NCBI RefSeq assembly: GCF_003688555.1
Contig: NZ_REFR01000001.1
Location: 28,936 to 92,935 of the forward strand
Length of the DNA: 64,000 nucleotides
Reading direction: 5' to 3'
Source of the DNA: Eilatimonas milleporae
Lineage (GTDB): Bacteria; Pseudomonadota; Alphaproteobacteria; Sphingomonadales; Kordiimonadaceae
In this document: piece by piece, positions 35,507 to 44,338 of the stretch
Position numbering within the stretch: position 1 is the stretch's first letter
Layout of the letters: every line of letters starts with the position of its first letter
Notes under the pieces: generated by a model
Told to the model about the DNA's origin: nothing
The model's database searches: none
Seen by the model: only the letters and a program-made list of their open reading frames with translations
Position numbers and translations under genes: made by a program

Positions 35507-36477
35507 TGGATCTGTTCGCCGATATCCTGCTGCTGGCGGATTCCACCTTCCGCACGGCGACACCGCTGGTCCTGGCGGCACTTGCCGGGTTGGTTGCCGA
35601 ACGGGCCGGGGTTGTCGACATCGGGCTTGAGGGCAAGATGCTGGGCGCGGCCTTTGCCGCCGGTGCCGCCGCCGCCCTGACCGGGTCCGCCTGGGCCGGT
35701 CTTCTGGCGGGGATTGTCCTGTCCGTCCTGTTGTCGCTGCTGCACGGTTATGTCGCCATCACCCAGCGCGGCAATCAGATTGTCTCGGGCATGGCGATCA
35801 ATATCGCCGTGGCCGGTCTGGCGCCGTCGCTCGCCAACAGCTGGTTTCACAAGGGCGGGCAGACGCCGCTGCTGATGAGTGACGCCCGCTTTGCCGCGAT
35901 CCGGCTGCCCCTTGCCGACCTGATGGCCGGTGTGCCCCTGATCGGGCCCGTCTATGTCGAAGTGGTGTCCGGCCACAATCTCATCACCTATGCCACCGTC
36001 GCGGTGGTGCCGCTGGTGGCCTGGGGCCTGTACGGCACACGCTTCGGCCTGCGCCTGCGGGCCGTGGGCGAAAACCCGGAAGCGGTGGACACCGCCGGCA
36101 TTTCGGTCGCGGGCCTCAGATACGGTGCCCTGATGATCAACGGTTTTCTCTGCGGTCTTGCCGGAACGGTGCTGTCCACCGGTCTCGGTGCCAGCTTTGT
36201 CCGTGACATGTCCGCCGGCAAGGGTTTCCTGGCGCTGGCGGCGATGATTTTCGGCAAATGGCGGCCCGTGCCCACATTGCTGGCCTGTCTTCTGTTCGGA
36301 TTTGTCGATGCGCTTCAGGGACGCCTTCAGGGCACGCCCTTGCCCTTGATCGGGGAAATCCCCGTCCAGTTTACGCTGATGCTGCCCTATATTCTGACGG
36401 TGGTCATTCTGGCCGGCTTTGTCGGCCGCATCGATCCGCCGCGCGCGAGCGGGGTACCGTATGAAAAAGATCGCTAG
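35506..36477 (+). CDS. Nucleoside ABC transporter permease 2
   Basis: A 323-residue permease (NupC/YufQ-like) with the family block ERAGVVDIGLEGKMLGAAFAAG near 30-51 and the coupling loop LRAVGENPEAVDTAGISV near 183-200. The start codon overlaps the upstream permease stop (TGATG). It pairs with permease 1 as the membrane heterodimer. The next gene, cdd, begins about 70 nt later or overlaps, depending on its start. Confidence 0.92.
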   Translation: MDLFADILLLADSTFRTATPLVLAALAGLVAERAGVVDIGLEGKMLGAAFAAGAAAALTGSAWAGLLAGIVLSVLLSLLHGYVAITQRGNQIVSGMAINIAVAGLAPSLANSWFHKGGQTPLLMSDARFAAIRLPLADLMAGVPLIGPVYVEVVSGHNLITYATVAVVPLVAWGLYGTRFGLRLRAVGENPEAVDTAGISVAGLRYGALMINGFLCGLAGTVLSTGLGASFVRDMSAGKGFLALAAMIFGKWRPVPTLLACLLFGFVDALQGRLQGTPLPLIGEIPVQFTLMLPYILTVVILAGFVGRIDPPRASGVPYEKDR

Positions 36478-36500
36478 GACCCGAGACGATGAGCCCGAAA

Positions 36501-36546
36501 CCCATGACGTCAAAACCCATGACGCAAAAATCCATCACGCCAAAAA
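36501..36546. repeat. 15-bp tandem repeat, three copies, at the cdd start
   Basis: CCCATGACGTCAAAA and two variants follow each other (36501, 36516, 36531). The array lies directly before the chosen cdd ATG at 36548. If translation instead starts at 36461, it would encode the repeats THDVK, THDAK, IHHAK. Confidence 0.85.
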
Positions 36547-36547
36547 C

Positions 36548-36976
36548 ATGACCCGTGATAACGATCTGACGGCCCTGATCGCGGCGGCCGTGGCGGCGCG
36601 GCAGACCGCTTATGCGCCCTATTCCAATCACCCGGTCGGTGCTGCCGTGCGCACCGTGGACGGGCGTGTCTTTGCCGGCTGCAATGTGGAAAACGCCGCC
36701 TACCCGCTCGGCAACTGCGCCGAGGCGGGCGCGGTCTCCGCCATGGTGCTTGCGGGCGCACGGGCACTGGATCATGTGGTCGTCGTCGGACCGACCACCG
36801 GCGAGGCCTGCACGCCCTGCGGCGGTTGCCGCCAGGTCCTGCGCGAATTTGCCGTGCCGGGGGCCGGCGTGACGATTTGCGGACCCGATGGCACTGTGCT
36901 GTTGCGCACCACATGCGGCGATCTGCTGCCGCATTCTTTCGGCCCGGCCAATGTGGGCGAGGTCAGGGGGGAATGA
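36548..36976 (+). CDS. cdd: Cytidine deaminase
   Basis: Deaminates cytidine and deoxycytidine to uridine and deoxyuridine. The 142-residue protein (homotetrameric type) has CNVENAAY near 48, the zinc/catalytic CAEAGAVSAM near 58 and PCGGCRQVLREF near 89. The start at 36548 gives the usual length and the conserved AYAPYSNHPVGAA block at 21, but no clear ribosome site precedes it. An ATG at 36461 would add 29 residues rich in His/Asp/Lys repeats. It overlaps deoA by ATGA. Confidence 0.9.
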   Translation: MTRDNDLTALIAAAVAARQTAYAPYSNHPVGAAVRTVDGRVFAGCNVENAAYPLGNCAEAGAVSAMVLAGARALDHVVVVGPTTGEACTPCGGCRQVLREFAVPGAGVTICGPDGTVLLRTTCGDLLPHSFGPANVGEVRGE

Positions 36977-38361
36977 ACATGGCCACTTTTCTGCCGCAGG
37001 AAATCATTCGTCTCAAGCGCGACGGCGTCGCCCTCACCGAAGCGCAGATCGACCGTTTCGTGAAAGGCATCGCCGATAACAGCGTGACCGATGCACAGAT
37101 CGCCGCATTCGCCATGGCGGTGTTTCTGAACGGGATGACCGCCGGGGAGGGCGCTGCCCTGACCCTGGCCATGCGCGATTCCGGCGATGTGATGGACTGG
37201 ACGCGGTTCGGTTTTGACGTGGACGCGCCGATCGTCGACAAGCATTCGACCGGCGGCGTTGGTGACAAGGTCAGCCTCATGCTGGCGCCGATCGTTGCCG
37301 CCTGCGGCGGTTTTGTACCGATGATTTCGGGGCGCGGGCTCGGCCATTCCGGCGGGACCCTGGACAAGCTGGAAGCCGTGCCCGGCTATGACCCCTATCC
37401 GCCGACGGACCGTTTCGCCGCGATCACCCGCGATGTGGGCTGTGCCATTATCGGCCAGACCGGGCAGCTGGCGCCTGCCGACAAACGCTTTTACGCTGTG
37501 CGCGATGTGACCGGTACGGTGGAATCCGTGCCCTTGATCACGGCCTCCATCCTGTCGAAAAAGCTGGCGGCGGGGCTGAATGCCCTGGTGATGGATGTCA
37601 AGGTCGGCAACGGTGCCTTCATGGCGACGCTGGAGGACGGGCGCCGCCTGGCCGACAGCATCGTCGCGGTGGCCGGGGCGGCGGGCACGCCGGTCACGGC
37701 GCTGTTGACCGATATGAACGAAGTCCTCGGCCGCACCGCCGGCAACGCCGTTGAAATGCTGGAGGCGGTCGAATTCCTGCGCAATCCGGCCGTGGCCGAG
37801 CCACGCCTGCGTGAGGTGACACTGGCGCTTGCCGCGCATATGCTGATGCTGTCCGGTGTGGTGTCTGCCCCGGATGATGCGGCGGCAAGGGTGGCAGGCG
37901 CGCTCGACGGCGGTGCGGCGGCGGAGGTTTTCGCCCGCATGATCGCGGCACAGGGCGGCCCGGCCGATTTTGTCGAGCGGGCGGCGGCGCATCTGCCGCT
38001 CGCGCCCGTGGTGCTGCCGGTGACGCTGGGCCGGGCCGGCTTTATCGCGGCCATGGACACCCGGGCCATCGGCATGGCCGTTGTCGCCCTGGGTGGCGGA
38101 CGGACGGACCCGGCCCAGGCCGTCGATCACGGTGTCGGCCTGTGCGATGTGCGCGGGTGCGGGACATATGTGTCGGCGGATGACCCCGTGGCCATCGTTC
38201 ATGCCCGCAGTGACGCGGCGGCGGCGGATGCGGCCGCGGCGGTGCGGAATGCCGTCCGCCTGTCCGCGACGGCGCCGGTCCCCGTGCCGGTTGTCGCCGC
38301 GACGATCAGCGGGGCGGATGCGGGCCCGGTAGCTCCGGCTGTCACGGGCGCAAACAGGTAA
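36973..38361 (+). CDS. deoA: Thymidine phosphorylase
   Basis: Phosphorolyses thymidine and deoxyuridine to the base plus deoxyribose-1-phosphate. The 462-residue protein shows family blocks: [13 protein letters not shown] near 5, the phosphate-binding [14 protein letters not shown] near 85, [16 protein letters not shown] near 115 and the KVGNGAFM region near 212. A strong GGGGGG ribosome site precedes the ATG at 36973, which overlaps cdd. The C-terminus is Ala/Pro-rich and longer than the E. coli enzyme (440). Released thymine and uracil would pass to preTA or upp. Confidence 0.94.
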   Translation: MNMATFLPQEIIRLKRDGVALTEAQIDRFVKGIADNSVTDAQIAAFAMAVFLNGMTAGEGAALTLAMRDSGDVMDWTRFGFDVDAPIVDKHSTGGVGDKVSLMLAPIVAACGGFVPMISGRGLGHSGGTLDKLEAVPGYDPYPPTDRFAAITRDVGCAIIGQTGQLAPADKRFYAVRDVTGTVESVPLITASILSKKLAAGLNALVMDVKVGNGAFMATLEDGRRLADSIVAVAGAAGTPVTALLTDMNEVLGRTAGNAVEMLEAVEFLRNPAVAEPRLREVTLALAAHMLMLSGVVSAPDDAAARVAGALDGGAAAEVFARMIAAQGGPADFVERAAAHLPLAPVVLPVTLGRAGFIAAMDTRAIGMAVVALGGGRTDPAQAVDHGVGLCDVRGCGTYVSADDPVAIVHARSDAAAADAAAAVRNAVRLSATAPVPVPVVAATISGADAGPVAPAVTGANR

Positions 38362-38372
38362 GGGATAAGACC

Positions 38373-39590
38373 ATGGCGCGCGCTTTTCTGCTTGTTCTTG
38401 ACAGCTTTGGTGTCGGCGCCGCCCCGGATGCCGAGCGTTTCGGCGATGTCGGGGCCGATACCTTGAGCCATATCGCCGACTGGTGTGCCAGCGGTCACAC
38501 CGCCGCCGACCGCCCGCAGGCCGGACCGCTGGCACTGCCCAACATGGTTCGGCTGGGTCTCGGCAGGGCGGCGGCCCTGGCCACCGGACGGGTGCCCGAG
38601 GGGCTCGCCCATGAAGGTCCCGTGGACGGTGTTTTCGCCGCCTGTGCCGAACTGTCCAACGGCAAGGACACCCCGTCCGGCCACTGGGAGATGGCCGGGG
38701 TTCCGGTACGCTTCGACTGGGGCTATTTCCCGCGCACGGTGCCCGCCTTTCCCGACAGCCTGATCACCGACCTGGTGGCGCGGTGCGATTTGCCGGGTGT
38801 TCTCGGCAACTGCCATGCCTCCGGCACCGAGATCATCGCGCGCTTGGGGGATGAGCATGTGCGCACGGGCAAGCCGATCGTTTATACTTCCGCAGACAGC
38901 GTGTTTCAGATCGCCGCCCATGAGGAGCATTTCGGTCTGGCCCGTCTGTATGACATGTGCGAGACCGCGCGCGATCTGGTGGATCCGTACAATATCGGGC
39001 GCGTCATCGCCCGTCCCTTTGTCGGCGCCGACGGGTCCTATGTGCGCACCGGTAATCGCCGCGATCTGGCGACGCCGCCGCCGGCCGACACTTTGCTGGA
39101 CCGGTTGACACAGGCCGGACGCACGGTGATTTCCGTCGGCAAGATCGCCGATATTTTCGCCCATCGCGGCATCGGCCCCAAATACAAGGCGACCGGGCTC
39201 GACGCCCTGTTCGACACCACGCTGGACCGCATGGCGGACGCGCCGGACGGCGCGCTGACCTTTGTCAATTTCGTCGATTTCGATCAGGAATACGGCCATC
39301 GCCGCAATGTGGCCGGCTATGCCGATGCCCTGGAACGGTTCGATGCCCGATTGCCCGAATTGCACGCCTGTCTGAAAGAAGGCGATCTGGTCGTGATGAC
39401 GGCGGATCACGGCTGCGACCCCACATGGCAGGGCACGGATCACACGCGGGAATTCGTGCCGCTGATTGCCTTCGGTCCCGGCGTGGCGGGCGGGGATGCG
39501 GGGCGCCGCGACAGTTTTGCCGATGTGGGTCAGACGGTGGCCCGCCATCTGGGTATTGACCCGCTGCCCGAAGGGGTCAGCGTTTTGTAA
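38373..39590 (+). CDS. deoB: Phosphopentomutase
   Basis: Interconverts (deoxy)ribose-1-phosphate and -5-phosphate, linking deoA/pnp to deoC. The 405-residue protein has metal-binding motifs: [28 protein letters not shown] (by position 5-32), PSGHWEMAG near 96, [14 protein letters not shown] near 298 and [11 protein letters not shown] near 344 with [11 protein letters not shown]. It starts 11 nt after the deoA stop and is the last gene of the operon. An unusual 8-bp palindrome follows at 39649. Confidence 0.95.
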   Translation: MARAFLLVLDSFGVGAAPDAERFGDVGADTLSHIADWCASGHTAADRPQAGPLALPNMVRLGLGRAAALATGRVPEGLAHEGPVDGVFAACAELSNGKDTPSGHWEMAGVPVRFDWGYFPRTVPAFPDSLITDLVARCDLPGVLGNCHASGTEIIARLGDEHVRTGKPIVYTSADSVFQIAAHEEHFGLARLYDMCETARDLVDPYNIGRVIARPFVGADGSYVRTGNRRDLATPPPADTLLDRLTQAGRTVISVGKIADIFAHRGIGPKYKATGLDALFDTTLDRMADAPDGALTFVNFVDFDQEYGHRRNVAGYADALERFDARLPELHACLKEGDLVVMTADHGCDPTWQGTDHTREFVPLIAFGPGVAGGDAGRRDSFADVGQTVARHLGIDPLPEGVSVL

Positions 39591-39835
39591 AAGGCGCGTT
39601 TTCCGCCCGTCCGCCCGGCGCGTGTCGCTGCCGGTTTATGGCGGTATTTAGGTCCGGATCGGACCTATTCCGATGATCATGGTTTTCCGAACACAGAGTG
39701 CCCCGGGCCTGCCTTGCCGGGTGGTACGGACGCTGTTGGATAGTATTTTATTATTTACGAAAGCGATATGCGGCTTGCAGGACACAGTTTGAAGCCTCGA
39801 AACTATTCGGGTAGATTTTTCAGAATAATTATGTA

Positions 39836-39876
39836 TTGACAGTTGCTGAATAACAACACTTATGAAACATAAGTGT
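39836..39876 (+). promoter_or_regulatory. Candidate promoter with overlapping palindrome before the TonB receptor
   Basis: TTGACA at 39836-39841 is a perfect -35 match. Eighteen bases later TTATGA (39860-39865) can serve as -10. A perfect inverted repeat ACACTTATG (39856-39864) / CATAAGTGT (39868-39876) overlaps the -10. This is the arrangement of a repressor operator. The regulator is not known. Confidence 0.6.
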
Positions 39877-39954
39877 AATAAAAATGTTGGTCTTTCGTAA
39901 TAAATAGTCCTCGTAGTCGTAAACTATCTCCGTATAATCCGCCCCGACTGAATG

Positions 39955-39970
39955 TTAACCCATCGGTCAA
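39955..39970. promoter_or_regulatory. Weak RutR-type site in the TonB receptor leader
   Basis: TTAACCCATCGGTCAA matches the RutR consensus at 11 of 14 defined positions, with one full half-site (GGTCAA). It lies 133 nt upstream of the receptor ATG and downstream of the candidate promoter. Support is weaker than for the other three sites. Confidence 0.4.
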
Positions 39971-40102
39971 GTCGGGTTGAAGCGGGTACTCTCCCCAGTG
40001 TTTGGGGCGTCCTTCGGTAAGAAAAGGGACGTCCTTTTTGCCTTGCTTCAACGCCATGAACAGCATGCATCTGTCACGTGCAGCTTTATGGAGCTTAAGG
40101 GA

Positions 40103-43100
40103 ATGAAACGCCAATTGAAAGCGGCTCTCTACAGCGGTGTCGCGCTGTCGGCGGCGCTGGCAGCCACGCCGGTCGTCGCGCAGGAAATCACCTCGCAAAT
40201 CACAGGCTCGGTCGCCGACGCCAGTGGTGCCCCCGCCGTCGGTGTCGATGTCATCGTCGTGCACGTGCCCTCCGGGTCGCGCGTCACCCGTGTCACCAAC
40301 GAACAGGGTAACTTCGTCGCACGCGGCCTGCGTCCGGGCGGCCCCTACACGGTTGAGATTGTCGGCTCGGACCGCTACACCGGCCAGACGCTGACCAATG
40401 TCTTCCTGAATGTGGGCCAAGCGTTGCCGCTGCGTCTCAGCGTCGCCGCCGACGGCGGCTCGGTTGAGGAAATCGCCGTCACCGCCGAGCGGGTCGCGCA
40501 GACCCTGCAAGGGGCCGGGTCCACCACCTACACCGCTGAAAGCATCCGCGAGCTGCCGTCGATCAGCCGGGATTTTTACGACTTTATCCGTCTGAACCCG
40601 TTTGTCTCCTTCCGCAACGGTCAGGTCTCCTTTGCTGGCGCCAACAACCGCCTGAACAGCATCGTGGTTGACGGTGTTCAACAGGATGACGTGTTCGGCT
40701 TGAACGGATCCGGCGTTCCGACCCAGCGGTCGCCGCTGTCCAACGACGCCATTGAGCAGGTGGGCGCGTCGCCCGCGCCGTTCGATGTCGAGAACGGCCA
40801 GTTCCAGGGCGGTCTGATCAACGTCGTCACCAAGTCCGGCACCAACGAGTTCCACGGCACCGCCTTCTACCAGTTCCGCGATGAAGGCCTGGCCGGTGAC
40901 CGGTCCGACGGTCGCGACGTCGACCTCGGCGATTTCGAGGAGGAATTCTACGGCGCCTCGCTCGGCGGTCCGATCATCAAGGACAAGCTGTTCTTCTTCC
41001 TCAACTATGAGAAGTTCGATCGCACCAGCCCGAACCTGTTCGGCGCCGAAGGCTCCGGCCGTGCCAATGAGATCCCCGGCGTGTCCCAGGCGGACGCGGA
41101 TCGCATCCGCGGCATCACGCAGGACCGCTACGGCTTTGACCCGTTGTCGGCCGATGTGCCGAATCTTGAGGAAGAAGACGAGAAAATCTTCGCCAAGATC
41201 GACTGGAACATCAACGAAAACCACCGGGCCTTCTTCTCCTTCCAGCAGACCGAGGGCAACGAGATCCAGTTCACCGGCAACAGCCAGCGTGACGAGGAAC
41301 TGGCGCTGGAGTCGCATTTCTATGATCGTTCGGAAGATCTGACCGCCTACAATTTTCAGGTCTTTTCCGACTGGACCGACAATTTCTCAACGGAAATGAA
41401 AGTCGCCTACAGAGAGCAGGTCACGGGCCAGGTTTCCCGAGGCGGCCTGGGTTTTGGTGATGTCCAGGTTTTCCTTGACCCGGATCAGGGTGTGAACGGC
41501 CCCTCCGTCAATCTGGGGCCGGACCAGTTTCGTCATGCGAATGAGTTGAATAGCGACACCTGGCAGGTCAAGTTGCAGGGTGACTATCTGACCGGCGATC
41601 ACAACATCAGCTTCGGTTATGAATTCAGCACCGTTGATGTGTTCAATTTGTTCGTACCCAGCAGTCTGGGTGTCTGGCAGTTTCTCACGATCGACGATTA
41701 TGAGGCCGGCATCGCCGATACCTTTACATATTCAAATGCTCCGACTGGAAACCCGATAGATGGGGCTGCGAATTTCTCGTATCAAAATCATGTAGCCTAC
41801 ATACAGGATCGTTGGACTGTAAATGATCGCCTGACCCTCACCGGTGGCATCCGCTTCGAGACCTTCGTCACCGATGATGAACCGGCTGAGAACCAATTCT
41901 TCGTCGACCGCAACGGCTTTACCAACACGACCACGATTGACGGCGAAAGCCTGATCCTGCCGCGTTTCTCCTTCGACTATCAGATCGATGACCGTCAGAA
42001 GGTCCGCGGTGGTGCCGGCCTGTTCGCCGGGGGTGATCCGCTGGTGTGGATCAGCAACAACTTCTCCACCGACGGTGTGACGGTGGGCAGCTTCGAGGTC
42101 GACCGGGCAACCGCGTCTGCCGAGGACATCGCCCGGTTCCTCGACAATCAGGACCCGACAACCCTGCCGGCCGGTGTGAATGACCGTGTGACGTCCTCGC
42201 CCGTGTCGACGGTGAACGCTATCGATCCGGATTTCGATCTGCCGTCGGTGTGGCGTTTCAACATCGCCTATGAGCGCTTCCAGGATCTGGGTTTCCTCGG
42301 CGATGACTGGAAATTCACCCTGGAAGCCATCTGGTCGGAAACCGAGGACGCACCGCTGTGGACGGAACTGCGCCGTCGCGGCCGTGCCGTCGGCATCGCG
42401 CCGGACGGCAGCCCGATCTACGGCCCGCAGGGCGGTGACGATGTGCTGCTGACCAACACCAGTGAAGGACGGTCGGCCAGCTACGCCATTTCCGCCGAGA
42501 AACAGTGGGAGAATTTCTCCTTCTTCGGTGCCTACACCTACTCGGATGTGGATGTCGTCAATCCGGCCACCAGCAGCCGGGCGTCTTCAAACTTCGAATT
42601 CGTGCCGCACACGGACCGCAACGATGTCCGCGTTGGCCGTTCGCAGTTTGAAATCCGCCATGACCTGACCCTGGTCGGCTCCTACCGGAAGAAATTCTTC
42701 GGCGACAACGAGACCATCTTCACCCTGGCATACAATGGCCGTTCCGGCCGTCCGTTCAGCCTGACCTTCGACGAATTCCTGCAATTCGGCGGCACGCGCG
42801 ATGCGGATGCCGGCGACAGCCACCTGCTGTATGTGCCGACAACGGCTGAAGTCGGTATTTTTGGTGTCGACGATGACGATCCGACCAAGACGGTTCTGCT
42901 GGACGGCATCACCGAAGCCGAGTTCAACGAGTTCATTGACGAACTGGGCTTGGAACGCGGTCAAACCGTTGACCGCAACGGCGAACGAGCCAGCTGGGTC
43001 GATCAGCTTGACCTGCGCATCGCTCAGGAAGTGCCGGTCGGTTTCGGCAAGATCGAACTGTGGATGGACATGGAAAATGTCCTGAACTTCATCGACAGCG

Positions 43101-43282
43101 ACATGGGAAATATCGACGAACCGGCTTTTGCCACCATCCCTGTTGTCGACCTGGATGTCGAGCAGTTGGGCGGACAGACCAAATTCGTCTACAGTGATCT
43201 GCGCGATCCGACGTCCCGCTTCACGCTGCGCCCGGAACAGTCCGTCTGGCGTATCCAGTTCGGTGTGCGCTACCGCTTCTGA
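40103..43282 (+). CDS. Oar-like TonB-dependent outer-membrane receptor
   Basis: A 1059-residue outer-membrane protein. A signal peptide (MKRQLKAALYSGVALSAALA...VVAQ) is followed by a carboxypeptidase-regulatory-like beta-sandwich (about 28-115), a TonB plug domain (LNSIVVDGVQQDD near 180; VITKSG-type INVVTKSGTNEFHG near 235) and a large beta-barrel ending in ...RIQFGVRYRF with the terminal Phe typical of BAM substrates. No clear TonB box was picked out. The ATG at 40103 follows AAGGGA; frames starting at 39977 are less likely. Position between deoB and rutR suggests uptake of nucleosides, oligonucleotides or a related nutrient, by inference only. Confidence 0.9.
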   Translation: MKRQLKAALYSGVALSAALAATPVVAQEITSQITGSVADASGAPAVGVDVIVVHVPSGSRVTRVTNEQGNFVARGLRPGGPYTVEIVGSDRYTGQTLTNVFLNVGQALPLRLSVAADGGSVEEIAVTAERVAQTLQGAGSTTYTAESIRELPSISRDFYDFIRLNPFVSFRNGQVSFAGANNRLNSIVVDGVQQDDVFGLNGSGVPTQRSPLSNDAIEQVGASPAPFDVENGQFQGGLINVVTKSGTNEFHGTAFYQFRDEGLAGDRSDGRDVDLGDFEEEFYGASLGGPIIKDKLFFFLNYEKFDRTSPNLFGAEGSGRANEIPGVSQADADRIRGITQDRYGFDPLSADVPNLEEEDEKIFAKIDWNINENHRAFFSFQQTEGNEIQFTGNSQRDEELALESHFYDRSEDLTAYNFQVFSDWTDNFSTEMKVAYREQVTGQVSRGGLGFGDVQVFLDPDQGVNGPSVNLGPDQFRHANELNSDTWQVKLQGDYLTGDHNISFGYEFSTVDVFNLFVPSSLGVWQFLTIDDYEAGIADTFTYSNAPTGNPIDGAANFSYQNHVAYIQDRWTVNDRLTLTGGIRFETFVTDDEPAENQFFVDRNGFTNTTTIDGESLILPRFSFDYQIDDRQKVRGGAGLFAGGDPLVWISNNFSTDGVTVGSFEVDRATASAEDIARFLDNQDPTTLPAGVNDRVTSSPVSTVNAIDPDFDLPSVWRFNIAYERFQDLGFLGDDWKFTLEAIWSETEDAPLWTELRRRGRAVGIAPDGSPIYGPQGGDDVLLTNTSEGRSASYAISAEKQWENFSFFGAYTYSDVDVVNPATSSRASSNFEFVPHTDRNDVRVGRSQFEIRHDLTLVGSYRKKFFGDNETIFTLAYNGRSGRPFSLTFDEFLQFGGTRDADAGDSHLLYVPTTAEVGIFGVDDDDPTKTVLLDGITEAEFNEFIDELGLERGQTVDRNGERASWVDQLDLRIAQEVPVGFGKIELWMDMENVLNFIDSDMGNIDEPAFATIPVVDLDVEQLGGQTKFVYSDLRDPTSRFTLRPEQSVWRIQFGVRYRF

Positions 43283-43326
43283 TCCACGGGCCTTTGTATA
43301 AAACCTGACGATCTTCAGGGATACGC

Positions 43327-43355
43327 GCCCGGTGCTTCGGCACCGGGCGTTTTTT
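43327..43355 (+). terminator. Intrinsic terminator after the TonB receptor
   Basis: GCCCGGTGC (43327-43335), loop TTCG, GCACCGGGC (43340-43348), then GTTTTTT. A stable 9-bp stem with a UUCG loop and U-run, 45 nt after the receptor stop. Confidence 0.95.
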
Positions 43356-43453
43356 ATCGCCGCATCCTCTGCCGCCGGTTTGATGCAAAAACTTGACCGT
43401 CATGACCATTTCCGGTGGACCGGCGGGATGTTCGGCGGCATAACCTCTGCCTT

Positions 43454-44119
43454 ATGAGGGACGAGAGCACAGAGATATCCGCCGCGCTGACCGAGACCGT
43501 ACCCGCCGGGCACAAGGGCGCCATTCGCCGCGAAAATGAACGCCGCATCCGCGAGGCGGCCGAGCGTGTCTTTTCCGAACACGGTTTCCGGGGCGCCAGC
43601 ATGGGCATGATCGCCGAGGAAGCCGGCGTGCCGAAACCCAATGTCTATTATTATTTCGGCTCCAAGGAAGACCTGTACCGCCTGGTGATCGAAAGCATCT
43701 GCGACACTTGGCTGGAAGCGGCCGCCACCTTTGACGATATGTCGGACCCGGCGGACGCGTTTCGCGGTTATGTGGGCGCGAAAATGGACCTGGCGCGCAT
43801 GCGGCCTGAGGGCTCGCGCCTGTGGGCGATCGAAATGGCGCGCGGCGCCCCCTTCATACAGGATTATCTGTGCCATACCGTCAAACCCTGGCTGGACGCG
43901 CGCGAAGCGCGGATCGCCAAATGGGTGGCGGACGGCACGTTGCCGCCCGTGCCCGCCCGTGCCCTGATCTATATGATCTGGGCGATGACGCAATATTATG
44001 CCGATTATGACGCCCAGATCCGGGCGATGAACGACGGCGCCCCGCTCACCCCCGCCCAGTTTGACGCGGCCCGCGAGAATGTGATCGCGCTGGTCCTGCG
44101 CGCCCTGAAACTGGCCTGA
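43454..44119 (+). CDS. rutR: TetR-family regulator, RutR homologue
   Basis: A 221-residue protein. The N-terminal helix-turn-helix has MGMIAEEAGVPKPNVYYYFGSKEDLYRLV. By family memory, E. coli RutR contains LPYFPSKEALYIAVL, DIWLAPL, SRLFCMEMLAGAP and MIWASTQHYAD; here the matching blocks are YYYFGSKEDLYRLVI, DTWLEAA, SRLWAIEMARGAP and MIWAMTQYYAD. RutR binds uracil or thymine and releases its palindromic operator. Three strong copies of that operator lie in this window. The ATG at 43454 is chosen by the length of the family (about 212). It follows the TonB terminator, so it has its own promoter. Confidence 0.85.
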   Translation: MRDESTEISAALTETVPAGHKGAIRRENERRIREAAERVFSEHGFRGASMGMIAEEAGVPKPNVYYYFGSKEDLYRLVIESICDTWLEAAATFDDMSDPADAFRGYVGAKMDLARMRPEGSRLWAIEMARGAPFIQDYLCHTVKPWLDAREARIAKWVADGTLPPVPARALIYMIWAMTQYYADYDAQIRAMNDGAPLTPAQFDAARENVIALVLRALKLA

Positions 44120-44157
44120 GGGAGCCGCCGGCCCCGCACCTGAACCCGTTATGGCCC

Positions 44158-44202
44158 AGAAGGCGGGTGTTCAGAAGGCGGGTGTTTAGAAGGCGGGATT
44201 TC
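44158..44202. repeat. 15-bp tandem repeat, three copies
   Basis: AGAAGGCGGGTGTTC and two variants in a row, 39 nt after the rutR stop. No hairpin. The period is a multiple of three as in other arrays here. Confidence 0.9.
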
Positions 44203-44338
44203 AGGGCACGGGGTTCAGGGGCAATCCACCCATACCATTCAGCCCGCTTTTCGAAATGTCGGGTGACGCAGTAAGGGCGGCCGGCGGCACATCAGGGTGC
44301 GATTGGACCCAAAGCGGACACCGGCAGGCCCCCGGCTC

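Larger units (their letters stand above)
39591..40102. other. AT-rich leader between deoB and the TonB receptor
   Basis: A 512-nt non-coding stretch clearly more AT-rich than its surroundings between 39735 and 39960. It holds the palindrome TAGGTCCG-GAT-CGGACCTA (39649-39667), a promoter-like TTGACA (39836-39841), an ACACTTATG inverted repeat (39856-39876) and a weak RutR-type site (39955-39970). It probably carries the receptor promoter and a long untranslated leader. Confidence 0.65.

Noticed and set aside
43393..43408. RutR autoregulatory site before rutR (TTGACCGTCATGACCA)
   Set aside because: One half-site is correct, but the second is in direct rather than inverted orientation.
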